This document shows, piece after piece, positions 32,640 to 44,324 of a stretch of DNA of 64,000 nt. Position 1 is the stretch's first letter, and every line of letters begins with the position of its first letter. The stretch comes from Hanleya hanleyi (taxonomy: Eukaryota > Mollusca > Polyplacophora > Lepidopleurida > Hanleyidae): contig JAVTVY010037142.1 in assembly GCA_036873755.1 (NCBI GenBank), positions 62,001 through 126,000 of the forward strand. The letters are read 5' to 3'. Position numbers and translations under genes: made by a program. The notes under the pieces are model-generated. The model saw only the letters and a program-made list of their open reading frames with translations, had not been told where the DNA came from and did no database searches.

Positions 32640-33140
32640 ACGTGCATTAAAATCATCACATTCCACAGAGAATCTAGAAAATGCTATTAGACGAGATATG
32701 TACGCCATGTACAGGGGCCTCTAGTATATTACTGTCCCGATAGGGATAGTTTATGATGTCGAAATTGTAATCATCTCTTTTGTCGTGAAGTCCGACGAGA
32801 GAGAAGGCCCGCTTCATTTCGCTTCATTTTTATAGTGCCGTTAGGGCCATCTGTCGGTTCCTTCAAATCCAATTTAGGTGGATATATATCCTTCACTGCC
32901 TCATTTATATAGCGATTACCCACAGCAAGAAGATCATCTATATAGCGTTTGGTGAATGAGAAGGAACAGGCTTTGCATATAGTAGTATTGATAAGAGAAC
33001 AGATATGTCTGCCAAAAAGGTTACACAACTAGTACCCATTGAAATACTTATATGCTGTTGATATATTGTATTGCCAAATTTCACATAGATACTATCAATG
33101 AGAAATTCAAGCATCTCTATAAACCAAGAAACATGCCATG
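32640..33140 (-). pseudogene. Penelope-like element A reverse transcriptase remnant, copy 1
   Basis: Minus-strand reading gives, in PLE order, FLIDSIYVKFG, a QQHISIPMGTSC block, LADLYLFSY, then in a shifted frame FTKRYIDDLLAVGNRY with the catalytic YIDD, IYPPKLDLKEPT, and the thumb phrase YNFDIINYPYRDSN. IPMGTxC..LADLxLxSY and RYIDD are diagnostic for PLE RTs. A frameshift separates LADLYL from YIDD, and stops follow the thumb. No GIY-YIG codons lie between the thumb and repeat B. Confidence 0.8.
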
Positions 33141-33834
33141 AATGATATCCTTTGTATGTAGTGGGGTCGAAGAATGATAAATTACTGCATTCGCAATGTA
33201 GATATTTTTCTCGCCATTCTTATCCACAGTTCCACGTGCTCCACCTATAAGACTGATATTAGAGCAATGAAAACGTTATTGTTACACGGCCATTATAGGT
33301 CCCTTCTTTATATACGGCAACGTACGTAAACAAGTATTATTTATGTTTCAATAAGATCAGAGAACACACCGATATCTGATCAATATGCATGTTAATTGGC
33401 AGTATATTATCACGCTATCGGATGTACATGAGTACCTGGGCAGGTGGTGAATTCTAACCGGAATCATCCATCTCATTTCTGCCTTGGTGTGGTACTTAAT
33501 AAATAGGATCTAATAACTGAGCTTGCTCAGACACCTGGGGCCCAGGCAGGCATTAAATCTCTTTTATGTACGTCATTCAGCTAAGACGATACGAACATTT
33601 ATTGTATAATCTTAATTATCGATAATATGATTGATTTACAGCCGTACACCTGATGTGTAATATTGTCTTACCATGCGACATCACATTTCTGGTGACGCCA
33701 CTTGTAAGCGTGATGCGGTGCTTAACAACCAATAGAACTTATAGAAACAGATATTTCGTGCTCATTTTCCATCAGATGAGAAGATAGGACTATTACATCA
33801 TAACTTTGAAATATTTGTATTTAATACCTCTGAC

Positions 33835-34380
33835 CGGGTGCTAAGGGCCGTGTGATCATGCCATTAAAGATATACACATGAATATCTACAATGAAAGCGT
33901 GACTGGGATACAAATCATCACAGGGATCACTTTTGGCTCGGTAATATTTTTATAAATATGCAGTTAGTGTATTTTTCTGTGCGGTAATTTGACTTCTTGT
34001 CATGCAGTACTTCGGCATCGTGTTTGATCACCCTTTTTAATGTTGCCTTCATTGTTGCCTGTATATGATGAGATTCTGGTGCGGACGCTTCATGCCAAGG
34101 GTTGTCCTCAGTACAAATCATTGTGATTTTAGTTTTGTGACTTGTATACATGGTGGTGAAGGAAGCGCTTCGTCGCCCTCTTTCCTCCCAGGTATTTGTT
34201 CTGAATAGGAACTTACAATCCAATAATACTCCATTGTCTGGGCCGGTTTTGTTCTATCTGGCGGTCACATTCTACATCAGTATCCGTCATCTTACTTGAT
34301 AGGTTTATTACATCATCGCTCTGAAATATTTATATGTAATACTGACCAAGCCAGTGCTAGGAACAGGTGCAATAAAAGCG
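33835..34380 (+). repeat. Repeat D, first of three tandem pieces
   Basis: GGGTGCTAAGGGCCGTGTGA, AAAGCGTGACTGGGATACA and ATCATCACAGGGATCAC open a unit of about 485 bp. It ends at a second CAATAAAAGCGTGGCTGAG block. A minus-strand 98-codon ORF (33927-34223) repeats with the unit and has a diverged relative at 54.4-54.7 kb. I treat it as non-coding because it degrades freely between copies. Confidence 0.75.
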
Positions 34381-35130
34381 TGGCTGAGATACAAATCATC
34401 ACAGGGATCACTTTTGGCTCGGTAATATTTTTATAAATATGCAGTTAGTGTATTTTTCTGTGCGGTAATTTGACTTCTTGTCATGCAGTACTTCGGCATC
34501 GTGTTTGATCACCCTTTTTAATGTTGCCTTCATTGTTGCCTGTATATGATGAGATTCTGGTGCGGACGCTTCAAAGATATACACATGAATATCTACAATG
34601 AAAGCGTGACTGGGATACAAATCATCACAGGGATCACTTTTGGCTCGGTAATATTTTTATAAATATGCAGTTAGTGTATTTTTCTGTGCGGTAATTTGAC
34701 TTCTTGTCATGCAGTACTTCGGCATCGTGTTTGATCACCCTTTTTAATGTTGCCTTCATTGTTGCCTGTATATGATGAGATTCTGGTGCGGACGCTTCAT
34801 GCCAAGGGTTGTCCTCAGTACAAATCATTGTGATTTTAGTTTTGTGACTTGTATACATGGTGGTGAAGGAAGCGCTTCGTCGCCCTCTCTCCTCCCAGGT
34901 ATTTGTTCTGAATAGGAACTTACAATCCAATAATACTCCATTGTCTGGGCCGGTTTTGTTCTATCTGGCGGTCACATTCTACATCAGTATCCGTCATCTT
35001 ACTTGATAGGTTTATTACATCATCGCTCTGAAATATTTATATGTAATACTGACCAAGCCAGTGCTAGGAACAGGTGCAATAAAAGCGTGGCTGAGATACA
35101 AATCATCACAGGGATCACTTTGGATACTTG
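34381..35130 (+). repeat. Repeat D, second (truncated) and third pieces
   Basis: The second piece stops at GGTGCGGACGCTTC and jumps back to AAAGATATACACATGAAT, the start of a third full unit. The join at about 34572 shares the short word TTCA/TTAAAG. Together pieces one and two add about 709 bp relative to duplicate 2. Confidence 0.75.
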
Positions 35131-35960
35131 TGATGTTTTTGGATATGTGCAGTCAGTATGTTTTCCTGTGGGATCATATATTGCATATGGCTCCAATATA
35201 ACTGCTTAGCAGTTCACCATGTGTTCATGTTAATGTTGCGATTAAATGTTTTATCAGCCAATTCTCTCCACTTTGAAGCTAAAATTATGCCTGGAAAGAC
35301 AATCAAAGCAAACTGACGATTTGTTGATACATGTACTACCAACACATAAGGGATGTGAAACTATGTATTATAAATATGTATACAGTATTATAATAAAACA
35401 TTATTGACTTGGGAAGTGGTAGATCTGAAGTTATATTGACCAGGTATAGCGTAACCTCGACATCCGGCCTCCGTAATTATCGATTTTGCTTGGTCCATGT
35501 AATATCATGCTTCCAAAAATTCAAAATTTGTATTATATGGATTTATCCCGTTCACACGAGGGTGAATTTCTTTAAGTCTCACGAATTTGCCTTAAGTATG
35601 TATGAGAATCAATGGTATAACCAGTTATTACTATAAATGGACTATGGCCAACCTTCCCAAATCGAAACCACACATGCACGAGAATCCCAAAAGGCGAGGA
35701 GTTTTGGTGCCATTGATCTACATTTTACATGGCGCTATGTTCTTTATCCGCCTCATCGATACGAGTAATAAATTTCAAGAATTTAGTTATACCTTGATGA
35801 TGGAGATTTGTGGATAATCCCATTCCAAGATGGTACTGATATTTGTTCTCAATATTTTATTAGCACTATCGAATAAGGCCCTAGGCAACAACGAAAACGG
35901 CTCTGATGCGAGCTAATTCATTTGACTTTTTTCAATTTTATAATATGTATGCGCTCTTAA

Positions 35961-36555
35961 CCTTATCGGGCCTGGGCTTTTTGGGACCTGTCCAGGCCTG
36001 GGAGGCCCAAATGCCCACCCACCCCCCTACTCCCCCTAATAATTTTTCTTGCCCCTTGAGCTAGGGGGCTGAAACTTACCACACTATACCCTTGGGTCAA
36101 GCTCTACCAGAAAATGTAAAAAAACCAAGATGGTCGCTTTGATGAAGTCACAGTAACGTCATTTTCAAAAACGGCATTTTTTGGTCGATATTTCGGTCAG
36201 ATTTTTCGACTTTTTTATTTCTAGAATTTCTTCACAAAAGCTGCATGATAAATTAGTAAATATTAATGTGATGTGAAATAAAATATTTTTACCCACTTTT
36301 CATCGCGAAAAAGTAGAATTTTTGAAGAAATATAAAAAAATATCACTTTTCTGGTATTAGTGACCGCCATCTTGAATTTACCCATGATCTTCTGCTCGGG
36401 GTTATGCAAATAGGCTCAAAATGACCCCAATATGATGAAGTATAAAGTAAAGGAGTTTCAGTTCTCCATTTTTTGTCGTTCCGGATAGCGCAGAAAGTTT
36501 GGTAGGGGGGGGGCATTTTGCCTCCCCCCCCCCCCACCCCCCAGGCCAGGTAGGG
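35961..36555. mobile_element. TTAA-flanked MITE (copy 2)
   Basis: Same ends and TTAA flanks (35957-35960, 36556-36559) as at 31506. It shares the insertion site, so it predates the duplication. Confidence 0.75.
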
Positions 36556-36837
36556 TTAAACATATCACTCTGGTGAGTACCCTGCATGGTGATTTGAACA
36601 GCATTGCAGCATACTTGGTCGACTCTTTCCATTGCGCCTTGACTTTCTCACGGTGTCCACATGAATATCTATAATGAGAACGTGACTGAGATATAGCGAA
36701 CATTCTTATATAGCAGCCATGATTCACTCGTCTTCTTTCCAATATTCTATACATTGTAGTCAGAATAACAGTCTGTGCTTTCAACTGGTTTTTGTTTGTC
36801 AAATTACTCTGTTATATGTTCTCGCCAAACATCGAAT

Positions 36838-37060
36838 ACAAGCGCCTATCTCGTCATTCAATATTCAACTGGCGTCCATCAAAGAATTTCGTGTTCACAA
36901 TTCAAAGGCATAATTCATATAATAGCATTAGTAGCAAGTTTTTCTACAAGGGAGAAATGGTCAACAGTTGCCAGCAAGACATCATGATGTTCCAAAAATA
37001 TCAAGTTCGTATCGCTGATCGGTATTCTTAATCCATATGATTTTCGTTGTGAAGTCCGAT
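36838..37060 (-). repeat. PLE-A 3' UTR (repeat B), copy 2
   Basis: Duplicate of 32378-32600 with no visible change over most of its length. Confidence 0.75.
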
Positions 37061-37099
37061 ATAGCCTGTTATTTTAAGCTTTCGCCATAAGGTTTTGTG

Positions 37100-37600
37100 A
37101 CGTGCATTAAAATCATCACATTCCACAGAGAATCTAGAAAATGCTACTAGACGAGATATGTACGCCATGTACAGGGGCCTCTAGTATATTACTGTCCCGA
37201 TAGGGATAGTTTATGATGTCGAAATTGTAATCATCTCTTTTGTCGTGAAGTCCGACGAGAGAGAAGGCCCGCTTCATTTCGCTTCATTTTTATAGTGCCG
37301 TTAGGGCCATCTGTCGGTTCCTTCAAATCCAATTTAGGTGGATATATATCCTTCACTGCCTCATTTATATAGCGATTACCCACAGCAAGAAGATCATCTA
37401 TATAGCGTTTGGTGAATGAAAAGGAACAGGCTTTGCATATAGTAGTATTGATAAGAGAACAGATATAAATCTGCCAAAAAGGTTACACAACTAGTACCCA
37501 TTGGAATACTTATATGCTGTTGATATATTGTATTGCCAAATTTCACATAGATACTATCAATGAGAAATTCAAGCATCTCTATAAACCAAGAAACATGCCA
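37100..37600 (-). pseudogene. Penelope-like element A reverse transcriptase remnant, copy 2
   Basis: Duplicate of 32640-33140. Two extra bases at about 37467 join FLIDSIYVKFG, IPMGTSC and LADLYLFSYQY in one frame (37576-37394), but the YIDD block is then out of frame. The two duplicates therefore carry different lesions at this point. Confidence 0.8.
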
Positions 37601-38287
37601 TGAATGATATCCTTTGTATGTAGTGGGGTCGAAGAATGATAAATTACTGCATTCGCAATGTAGATATTTTTCTCTCCATTCTTATCCACAGTTCCACGTG
37701 CTCCACCTATAAGACTGATATTAGAGCAATGAAAACGTTATTGTTACACGGCCATTATAGGTCCCTTCTTTATATACGGCAACGTACGTAAACAAGTATT
37801 ATTTACGTTTCAATAAGATCAGAGAACACACCTATATCTGATCAATATGCATGTTAATTGGCAGTATATTATCACGCTATCGGATGTACATGAGTACCTG
37901 GGCAGGTGGTGAATTCTAACCGGAATCATCCATCTCATTTCTGCCTTGGTGTGGTACTTAATAAATAGCATCTAATAACTGAGCTTGCTCAGACACCTGG
38001 GGCCCAGGCAGGCATTAAATCTCTTTTATGTACGTCATTCAGCTAAGACGATACGAACATTTATTGTATAATCTTAATTATCGATAATATGATTGATTTA
38101 CAGCCGTACACCTGATGTGTAATATTGTCTTACCATGCGACATCACATTTCTGGTGACGCCACTTGTAAGCGTGATGCGGTGCTTAACAACCAATAGAAC
38201 TTATAGAAACAGATATTTCGTGCTCATTTTCCATCAGATGAGAAGATAGGACTATTACATCATAACTTTGAAATATTTGTATTTAAT

Positions 38288-38880
38288 ACCTCTGACCGGG
38301 TGCTAAGGGCCGTGTGATCATGCCATTAAAGATATACACATGAATATCTACAGTGAAAGCGTGACTGGGATACAAATCATCACAGGGATCACTTTTGGCT
38401 CGGTAATATTTTTATAAATATGCAGTTAGTGTATTTTTCTGTGCGGTAATTTGACTTCTTGTCAGTACTTCGGCATCGTGTTTGATCACCCTTTTTAATG
38501 TTGCCTTCATTGTTGCCTGTATATGATGAGATTCTGGTGCGGACGCTTCATGCCAAGGGTTGTCCTCAGTACAAATCATTGTGATTTTAGTTTTGTGACT
38601 TGTATACATGGTGGTGAAGGAAGCGCTTCGTCGCCCTCTCTCCTCCCAGGTATTTGTTCTGAATAGGAACTTACAATCCAATAATACTCCATTGTCTGGG
38701 CCGGTTTTGTTCTATCTGGCGGTCACATTCTACATCAGTATCCGTCATCTTACTTGATAGGTTTATTACATCATCGCTCTGAAATATTTATATGTAATAC
38801 TGACCAAGCCAGTGCTAGGAACAGGTGCAATAAAAGCGTGGCTGAGATACAAATCATCACAGGGATCACTTTGGATACTT
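38288..38880 (+). repeat. Repeat D, single unit in duplicate 2
   Basis: One copy of the unit found three times in duplicate 1, bounded by the two AATCATCACAGGGATCAC blocks about 480 bp apart. Confidence 0.75.
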
Positions 38881-39580
38881 GTGATGTTTTTGGATATGTG
38901 CAGTCAGTATGTTTTCCTGTGGGATCATATATTGCATATGGCTCCAATATAACTGCTTAGCAGTTCACCATGTGTTCATGTTAATGTTGCGATTAAATGT
39001 TTTATCAGCCAATTCTCTCCACTTTGAAGCTAAAATTATGCCTGGAAAGACAATCAAAGCTAACTGACGATTTGTTGATACATGTACTACCAACACATAA
39101 GGGATGTGAAACTATGTATTATAAATATGTATACAGTATTATAATAAAACATTATTGACTTGGGAAGTGGTAGATCTGAAGTTATATTGACCAGGTATAG
39201 CGTAACCTCGACATCCGGCCTCCGTAATTATCGATTTTGCTTGGTCCATGTAATATCATGCTTCCAAAAATTCAAAATCTGTATTATATGGATTTATCCC
39301 GTTCACACGAGGGTGAATTTCTTTAAGTCTCACGAATTTGCCTTAAGTATGTATGAGAATCAATGGTATAACCAGTTATTACTATAAATGGACTATGGCC
39401 AACCTTCCCAAATCGAAACCACACATGCACGAGAATCCCAAAAGGCGAGGAGTTTTGGTGCCATTGATCTACTTTTTACATGGCGCTATGTTCTTTATCC
39501 GCCTCATCGATACGAGTAATAAATTCCAAGAATTTAGTTATACCTTGATGATGGAGATTTGTGGATAATCCCATTCCCAG

Positions 39581-40649
39581 GTGTGGATTATCTGAAGCGC
39601 TTGATTTAAGGCACTTGTAAATGAATGGTTTATTGATCACATTTTCCAGGAAAATAAATAAATAAAACACTATAGTACCGGTATGTAGGATGTATGGTGC
39701 ATATATGCCTATACGCTATATACAGTATAATATACATACCGGCTAGAAACAAAAAAAAATGCTCTCTCGCCCGAAACAAAACTATCGAACACACCCAGCT
39801 CGCTAGGTTCGATATGTTGCGAATCCTTACATTATATTCTGTCGTCATGCATCGAAGATATTGTGAAATTCCACTTTTCTACCATATATGCACAGAGATA
39901 GACATCTTCAAATAAGTCACTCAAGCATGCCCATATCACTGGAAGAAGGTAAATTTGTAGAGAGCTCATAAAAACATAGAAGCTGAACAGAAAAACGGTC
40001 GTGTTATAAATTCCTCAGGTTCGAATGTATCGAAAAGTAGCTTTGCTGACATGGGAAATCTACGTTTATCGTCATCGAATTCAGTGAATCAAATAATGGA
40101 GTTGTAAAATGAAGTACCGGAACTCTATGGTTTGAATTTCTCTCGCTCGAGGGAACGTAATATGGGCGTGTTTGAGTCAGTCAGTGATCGTGGTTTGTGA
40201 TACGGGCATGCGCAATGGTGAATGAAAGGGCGCGTATTTTCTCTCGAGCGTATTGCTTAAAATGCCTCATGTTCATGTCTCTACAGATCGCACTGGATAT
40301 ATGGTAAAGCGACGGAATTTCACAAAATTTTCGATGTACAGCGAAACGTTTAATAACCTATAATACCCTCTGTTCTTTTTCATGTGGCGTAGAATACGCC
40401 TTTGTCCACTACTGTGGCATTGTCAATTGTTTGGAGCAATTTGCACACTTATGTGTATTCATGTTGAAAGAAAGTCAGCACTGTCTGAAGTCATGGGGAA
40501 AATATTTGATAAAAAAATAATAATGGTGTTATATGTAGGTCGAAAGTAAAAATATATCATTTACTGATCGATTTGTTGATAACGTTGGCAATTAGATCGG
40601 ACGTGTTCATAGATGCATGTTTTTTGGTCGAATCGACGTCGATCAATGC
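39581..40649. other. No recognisable gene
   Basis: A GGTTCGAAT word at 40018 lacks a partner A box. No ORF or repeat is supported. Confidence 0.5.
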
Positions 40650-41000
40650 ACTTTGTCAACTCTATTACCTCCCACGACACTTTGACCTTCTCCGACTAAC
40701 ACTTCACTAATCCTGTAATAGCCGTGTCAAATCCATGCTTTATGGAGGAACTACTGCCCAGACATTGTCCAATTGCTCGGACCAAGTCGTTGCGAATGCG
40801 TGTTGATCTGTTCATTTATAGACAACTCATCAAACGTATTTCCAGTATCCATTGCATACAAAACACTTTCCATAGGAAGCGCCAGCATTGCTCGCTATAT
40901 TAAAGAAGCCTGTTGTGTTAACTATTGGAGAGTAACTGCTATCCCGCAAGGAAGTGCCATGTTCTTCTGTTTGCACGTTGTTAATCATTCCAAAGAAGTG
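40650..41000 (-). repeat. Dispersed repeat E, possibly old coding sequence
   Basis: Similar over about 350 bp to 59690-60030, in the same orientation. On the minus strand both give related peptides: LVRAIGQCL, SIKHGFDTAI and SEKVKVS here, against LVRRTISS, SKEHAFDTTI and SQKVRMS there. Shorter DNA matches lie near 43985 and 49615. I do not recognise the family. Conservation at peptide level hints at a decayed transposon protein. Confidence 0.4.
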
Positions 41001-42497
41001 GGTGTGGCATCTGATCGAAAACAGCTGATTATAGAGGTTATGGTACTGTCAAATCTGCAGATTTGTATATAATTTTGTTTAATCAATGGTATAAAGATCG
41101 TTTTAACACCATATAATGTAATATCTTTATCCTAAAACAAATCATGTGAGAATTGCAAAAAAAAATCAGAATAATAGTGAGGTCTATGGAGGAACAGCAT
41201 TATGTCTTGTCGACATCATCGAAACCTGTTCTCTTGTAAGAAACTGGTGTTTATTCATATTTCTATTTTTAGCCTACTTTGTTGAATATTGTCTCTCAAA
41301 TAAATCATTTCGAGATGAACGAGGAAATTCTTTGCAGATGTCGGCTGGTTGGTGATGTCAGATCTGGAGCTCGTATTATCTTGGTTAATTGTCGAGGTGG
41401 ACACTTTTTTAAGACGCCTGCTCCTCCGGCGCTTAAGCCGGGGCACTACGCACACGACCACGTTTTCTCTGTAATTATCGACATAAATTTATTTATTTTT
41501 GGAGTAAATAGCGCAAAATTTAAACATTATTTGCAACCAGAGAGAACTGTTTCTATGTACACATCATCATGGAAAATATGCCTGAAATTCTGAAGAAGGA
41601 GCTGTTCAAGCCTATTGCAATGTCGGGATCTCCGCGAGATTACTCGAACTGTGCAAAACTAGGCAACAGACCACCAACAGATTCATACAGACGGCAGTAT
41701 TAACAAAACTGTACCTGGCTCATTCCGTAATTGAATTTAGACTTTCATCTTTCGAAAGAAAGTAGTTTATTCAAACACAACAAGTTAATAAACTTGTTGA
41801 CAGGTGCTGTTCGTCGAAATTTCAAGCTATTTCTGCTATCTTCTCTGCCAACTGAAATCACTGGCTCAGGCTCCGCAAATAATTCGCCCAGAGAAGCATG
41901 TTATAGAGTAGTGAACTGGAAAAAAGAAATAGCATACTTGTCACCCGTACCAACAGCCGCCCGTAAATCGTTGCAATCGAGAAAATTGTTGTCTTTGGCA
42001 GAGATGGCGAATGGGGTTAACGGATCGGGACTATTTTCCAATTTGGTAGTCTGAAGCCGAAAAAGGGCGAAAGGTCTGTAGATACTCCTAGAAGTCAACG
42101 AAGTATTGTCCAGAATGGCCCAGATGTTCATTTTAACAGACCATAGAGTTTGAGAGGTAATGATGCTGGCTGTTAGTCGTGTATCATAATAAAAGTTTTC
42201 CTCGTACACACAACTACAGATACGAGACAATTCCAAAATTTGCAGATTCTTTGTGATGAGTCATTCATATCGTTACATGATAATTTGTCCAAAAAAAAAT
42301 GATTGTGTGTGTCCAGCTTTGGGTCTGCATTAGGATACACGATGCCGGATAGAATGAATGATGTTCATCTCAATTTCATCACTACAGAATGCATTTACTT
42401 ACATGTACGCATGCCGTTATTGAACCCCATAATACTGGACGTCATGTAACAGTAAGGAGATTAACTGGTATAAGTAAATCATCACGTGAACAACTGA
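41001..42497. other. No recognisable gene
   Basis: Two overlapping ORFs of 104 and 107 codons (41279-41593, 41731-42054) show no domain. A 111-codon ORF lies opposite the second. None has coding support. Confidence 0.45.
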
Positions 42498-42765
42498 CAC
42501 AAGCGTCTAGTCCGTCATTCAATATTCAGCCGTCGTCAATTAAAGTATTTCCGCGTTCATTATCGAAAAGATCTATTCCATACTCCATATAACAGCATTA
42601 GCAACAGATTCAAAAACACAACAACAATCATGGCATACATAAACATAGGCTAGTTTCCTGCAAGAGAGAAACGATCAATGATGCCGTCAAGACATCATGA
42701 TATTCCAAAAATATCTAATACGTATCGCTAATCAGTATTCTTAATCCACATGATTTTCGTTTTGA
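42498..42765 (-). repeat. PLE-A 3' UTR (repeat B)
   Basis: ACAAGCGTCTAGTCCGTCA, CAGCCGTCGTC, ACATAGGCTAGTTTCCTGCA and ATTCTTAATCCACATGATTT. Ends at the same point as other copies. Confidence 0.8.
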
Positions 42766-42775
42766 AGCCTTTTGA

Positions 42776-42979
42776 TGTTGTTGTCACATCTCCTCCAGTA
42801 TCATCTCTGCAAAATGTCAAGGTACAGGTGTTCCTAAGAGAGTTGATGTTACCTTGTTGGTATCGATTCTAGCCGGATGCATCATCTTCCCAACTATCTT
42901 GATCTTTATAACAATGATGAGGATCATCCGAGTCGAAATGTTCCATGTGTCACAGCTGTCGGAGGTGGAATTTAAATGA
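42776..42979 (+). CDS. Possible terminal exon with a membrane segment
   Basis: An open frame without a start codon ends at TGA (42977-42979). It encodes a short basic lead (PKRVDV), about 22 hydrophobic residues (TLLVSILAGCIIF, PTILIFITMM), then a basic stop-transfer RIIR and a short tail ending VEFK. That is the layout of a type I membrane protein's last exon. GTACAG at 42822 could be the acceptor. A second frame (42945-43166) would lengthen the tail (MDESSMLRGDIIYGDETD). No upstream exons were found, and the block abuts a PLE tail, so chance is quite possible. Confidence 0.22.
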   Translation, partial: CCCHISSSIISAKCQGTGVPKRVDVTLLVSILAGCIIFPTILIFITMMRIIRVEMFHVSQLSEVEFK

Positions 42980-42999
42980 CACGGTGCGTCAAATAATGC

Positions 43000-44324
43000 C
43001 AAGCAGTATGGATGAAAGCAGTATGCTGAGAGGAGATATCATATACGGTGACGAAACTGATGTACTATTATGGATCGATTTGGCTGGGGTCATATTCCAT
43101 TCCAGGTTATGTTATTGTTATTGTTCTAGAATGCTGCGAATGTTGAGGCCATTGTTGACAAAATGAACACGGCTGTGGCATGACACGTTCGATAGACAAT
43201 GATAACTCTTCCGGGGGAACACATTTCCATCTTGGTAAAGTTACAGGCGTCCAGATTTCGTTACTTATAGGTGACTGACCAGCGATTAACATCACTCGTC
43301 CTAAATTCCCGAGGATATGACCCTCAACGCAAGCTGCTGATAGAGTTGCTGGTGCTAATAATTATGTGAAGTCACCGATGTGGGGAGGGATAGCAAATCT
43401 GCACTCTCCTCTCGATCTCTGGTCATCATAGCTTCAAGAAGTTTTCCAAAGATAGACGTTACGTTGTTTAATTTTCAAAATGATGATTGCAAGTCTGTAG
43501 GACACGTCAGCATAATAATGCATAGACCAAATAATTGAATACAAATGAAAGCAGACCATTCATTTGAAGTTGTATAGTACATATCACACGTGAGATATCG
43601 TGGAGGTGGATGAGATATCGTGGAGGTGGATGAGGCCAAATAGCCAGATAAATAAGCATTACAGAAATTCACCCATAATCTCTTTTATTTTCGAATTATT
43701 TTATATTGCATTTCCAACTAACCCGAATAGAGCAATCGACTCATTCCAATGTGTTCACCAAAACTTATCCAAGATTGTCTGAAATAATCTGTAGAATGAT
43801 TGATCAAACTTCTTCCCCTGCGGTTGAATGCAGATCCGGATGAAATAGATGTGATAAAAGAATACAATTGGTTATCTAACGGTCGAGCATCGCGCTAATT
43901 GGTTAAGACATGTCTTCGGTAGGCGTGCTCAAAGGTTCTGACATGTCACTCATACCGCACCGGAAGAATGGGCGCCGACCAGAGAACTTTATCAACTCTA
44001 TTATCTTCTATGACATCCTGACATTCTCCGATCTTCTCCGATCATCCCTTCGATGGACCCATAGTGGCCTAATCGAATGCATGCCTATCGGAGTTTGGGA
44101 AGTTTGAAGAAGAGAAAAATATCGCAGTTATAGGCATATTAATCTTATTCATGATAATTCACATTGTCCACTGATATGCACAAGCTTCAGATCCGACGTT
44201 CAGTAACCAGCCGTCGTTATAGAATTCGTGAAAACCATCTTCGTTGGACACTATAGGACCCAAATCCAAGTTGACATAATATCATAATTGTTCAAGAGAG
44301 AAGCGATCATCGATATGCTATGGC
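43000..44324. other. No recognisable gene; weak repeat similarity
   Basis: Scattered blocks (CATTTCCATCTTGGTAAAG, GATCAAACTTCTTCCCCT, CTTTATCAACTCTATTA) recur in the same order at 49.1-49.7 kb. Both regions therefore descend from a common repeat cluster. A weak repeat B match lies at 44195-44240. Confidence 0.4.

Larger units (their letters stand above)
31374..35829. repeat. Tandem segmental duplication, copy 1 (4456 bp)
   Basis: Directly abuts copy 2 with no spacer. Both copies start ATGGTACTGATATTTG and end GTGGATAATCCCATTCC. Differences are few single-base changes and 2-9-bp indels, plus about 709 bp extra in this copy (33.9-34.6 kb). It contains a TTAA-flanked MITE, a PLE tail and RT fragment (minus strand) and repeat D (plus strand). 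Confidence 0.95.
35830..39580. repeat. Tandem segmental duplication, copy 2 (3751 bp)
   Basis: Matches 31374-35829 end to end except for single repeat D in place of the triplet. Seen differences include CTACTAGACG for CTATTAGACG, ATATAAATCTGCC for ATATGTCTGCC, and loss of ATGC before AGTACTTCGG. Confidence 0.95.

Noticed and set aside
33927..34930. 98-codon minus-strand ORF present twice, with a third shorter copy at 38412
   Set aside because: It is part of repeat D and its copy number reflects duplication. The relative at 54.4-54.7 kb diverges like non-coding DNA.
40005..40040. tRNA-like B box (GGTTCGAAT)
   Set aside because: No A box or cloverleaf could be drawn upstream. A similar word at 22.25 kb lies inside the LINE.
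40773..41072. 99-codon ORF as a host gene
   Set aside because: It runs opposite to the peptide-level similarity of repeat E and has no recognisable domain.
41731..42236. Overlapping 107- and 111-codon ORFs on opposite strands
   Set aside because: No motif, no splice context and mutual overlap; most likely chance in GC-moderate sequence.
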